Positions 14,781 through 15,541 of a DNA stretch of 15,541 bases are shown in pieces; position 1 is the first letter of the stretch; the number at the start of each line of letters is the position of its first letter. The notes below the pieces were generated by a model. The model made no database searches. It saw only the letters and a program-made list of their open reading frames with translations, and had not been told where the DNA came from. A program made the position numbers and the translations under genes. The DNA comes from JBOFZL01 sp051655155 (lineage in GTDB: Bacteria > Bacillota > Clostridia > Peptostreptococcales > Filifactoraceae). The stretch lies in the NCBI GenBank assembly GCA_051655155.1, contig JBOFZL010000058.1, forward strand, positions 1 to 15,541. The letters are read 5' to 3'.

Positions 14781-15541
14781 TTAACCAGCTTTTGTGTATA
14801 ACTCATATAATTCCTTTTTATACACAGCCTCATATTGATTTAGTGATAGATAACCACAATGGCTATGTATCCTTACAGTGTTATAAAACGCTTCTATATA
14901 TTGAAATACCAATCTATGTGCATGGTTATAATCAAATATTTTAAATCGATTAAGCCACTCTCTTTTTATTAGTGCATGAAATGATTCTATGCATGCATTA
15001 TCCCATGGATAAGCTTTATTTGAATAACTATTCATAAAATTCTCTGTTGCCTCTTTGTATGCTGCACAAGTGTTATGCTTGTTAAATATACAAAACCCTC
15101 ATAGGTCCAAATATAAGTAATATCTGAACACCATACTGCATTTGGCTCTGATGGATTAAACTCCTCATTTAAAATATTCTTAAGTTCTAAACTAAAATCT
15201 GAATCTATAGTTGTAATTGTGTATGGTTTAATATATTGAGCTCTTATCCCCATTTCTCTCATATAGTTTACCCACAGTTTTTTCTGATATATTTTCCCTA
15301 CTCCCATTTAAGATTTGCGTTATTTTAGGAGCCCCATAATTTTGATATGATTCATCATATATTCGCTTGATATCCTCTTTGATAGCTGACTTTCTCTTAG
15401 CCATATCAGAAGGTAGTCTCTTCTTGAAAGCGTTATAACCGCTCCTTGAAACGCCTAGTATTCTCAGCACTCCGCTAACATTAAGGCAGCGTTTACCTTC
15501 TTCACCCAACTCATCTTCTTTTACAGATGTTTCAATGAAAA
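14781..15541 (-). pseudogene. IS3-family transposase (OrfB), frameshifted and internally deleted, partial at the right edge
   Basis: Three pieces in different frames reconstruct one DDE transposase. The N-terminal piece (15541 to about 15269) has RILGVSRSGYNAFKKR and YGAPKITQIL and is open to the window edge. At about 15261-15269 (around CTATATG) a single-base insertion shifts into the second frame, MREMGIRAQYIKPY ... VWCSDITYIWTYEGFVYLTSI, with the first catalytic Asp. At about 15061-15076 the reading jumps from TSI directly to AAYKEATENF, and frame changes again; the last piece, with the catalytic Glu in DNACIESFHALIK, ends in TAA at 14781. The lost part (roughly 50-60 codons by family comparison) contained the second catalytic Asp (usually in S-D-x-G-S-Q-Y). 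The element cannot encode an active transposase. Its OrfA would lie beyond the right edge. Confidence 0.88.

Larger units (their letters stand above)
14700..15541 (-). mobile_element. Remnant of an IS3-family insertion sequence (left boundary approximate)
   Basis: The element comprises the broken transposase plus the spacer towards tmcAL; its outer end is probably near 14719. The resemblance to intact family members with HALIKREWLNR-type C-termini supports the IS3 family. With the other end off the window, its total length and target duplication are unknown. Confidence 0.6.

Noticed and set aside
15255..15275. Frame change in the transposase as a programmed frameshift
   Set aside because: The junction has no A-run slippery heptamer, lies inside the catalytic OrfB rather than at the OrfA-OrfB overlap where IS3 elements shift frame, and a second lesion follows; a mutation is the simpler explanation.

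Overview
The window is low-GC, AT-rich DNA with strong AGGAGG-type ribosome binding sites, several GTG and TTG starts, and a gene repertoire typical of the anaerobic Firmicutes (class Clostridia or Tissierellia). The mnmE-mnmG-rsmG-parB block is normally found near the replication origin in this phylum. I cannot name a species from sequence reading alone.

Layout. Bases 1-55 hold the first 18 codons of a minus-strand type I restriction-modification methyltransferase (hsdM) that runs off the left edge. Bases 56-335 are AT-rich and contain at most one tiny membrane ORF. From 336 to 8908 lies one long, tightly packed minus-strand run, in transcription order: tcdA, mnmE, mnmG, rsmG, parB, a one-pass membrane protein with a beta-rich exterior (DUF5711-like), a CvpA-family membrane protein and an S41-type protease. 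Most gaps are 1-34 bases; only the CvpA-S41 gap is larger (70 bases). From 8909 to 12982 the order becomes accessory: an XRE regulator fused to a desulfoferrodoxin-like module (plus), a 54-residue two-helix membrane protein (plus), then a minus-strand trio of a lipoprotein, a TraX-like membrane protein and a VanZ-like protein. From 12983 to 14665 are a four-helix membrane protein and tmcAL (both plus, each with a promoter-like sequence). From about 14719 to the right edge is the inactivated remnant of an IS3-family insertion sequence.

How the genes fit together. Four proteins modify tRNA anticodon loops: MnmE and MnmG at U34, TcdA at t6A37, and TmcAL at C34 of elongator tRNA-Met. RsmG modifies 16S rRNA. 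ParB is a chromosome-partition protein, here without an adjacent ParA. The distal part of the same run codes for envelope proteins, so translation, chromosome partition and envelope functions look co-transcribed. The most unusual gene is the regulator at 9210-9797. It keeps a four-cysteine desulforedoxin-type metal site next to its DNA-binding domain but has lost most residues that would form the superoxide-reductase iron site, which suggests a metal- or redox-sensing regulator rather than an enzyme. No CRISPR array, tRNA, rRNA, riboswitch, parS site or convincing intrinsic terminator was seen.
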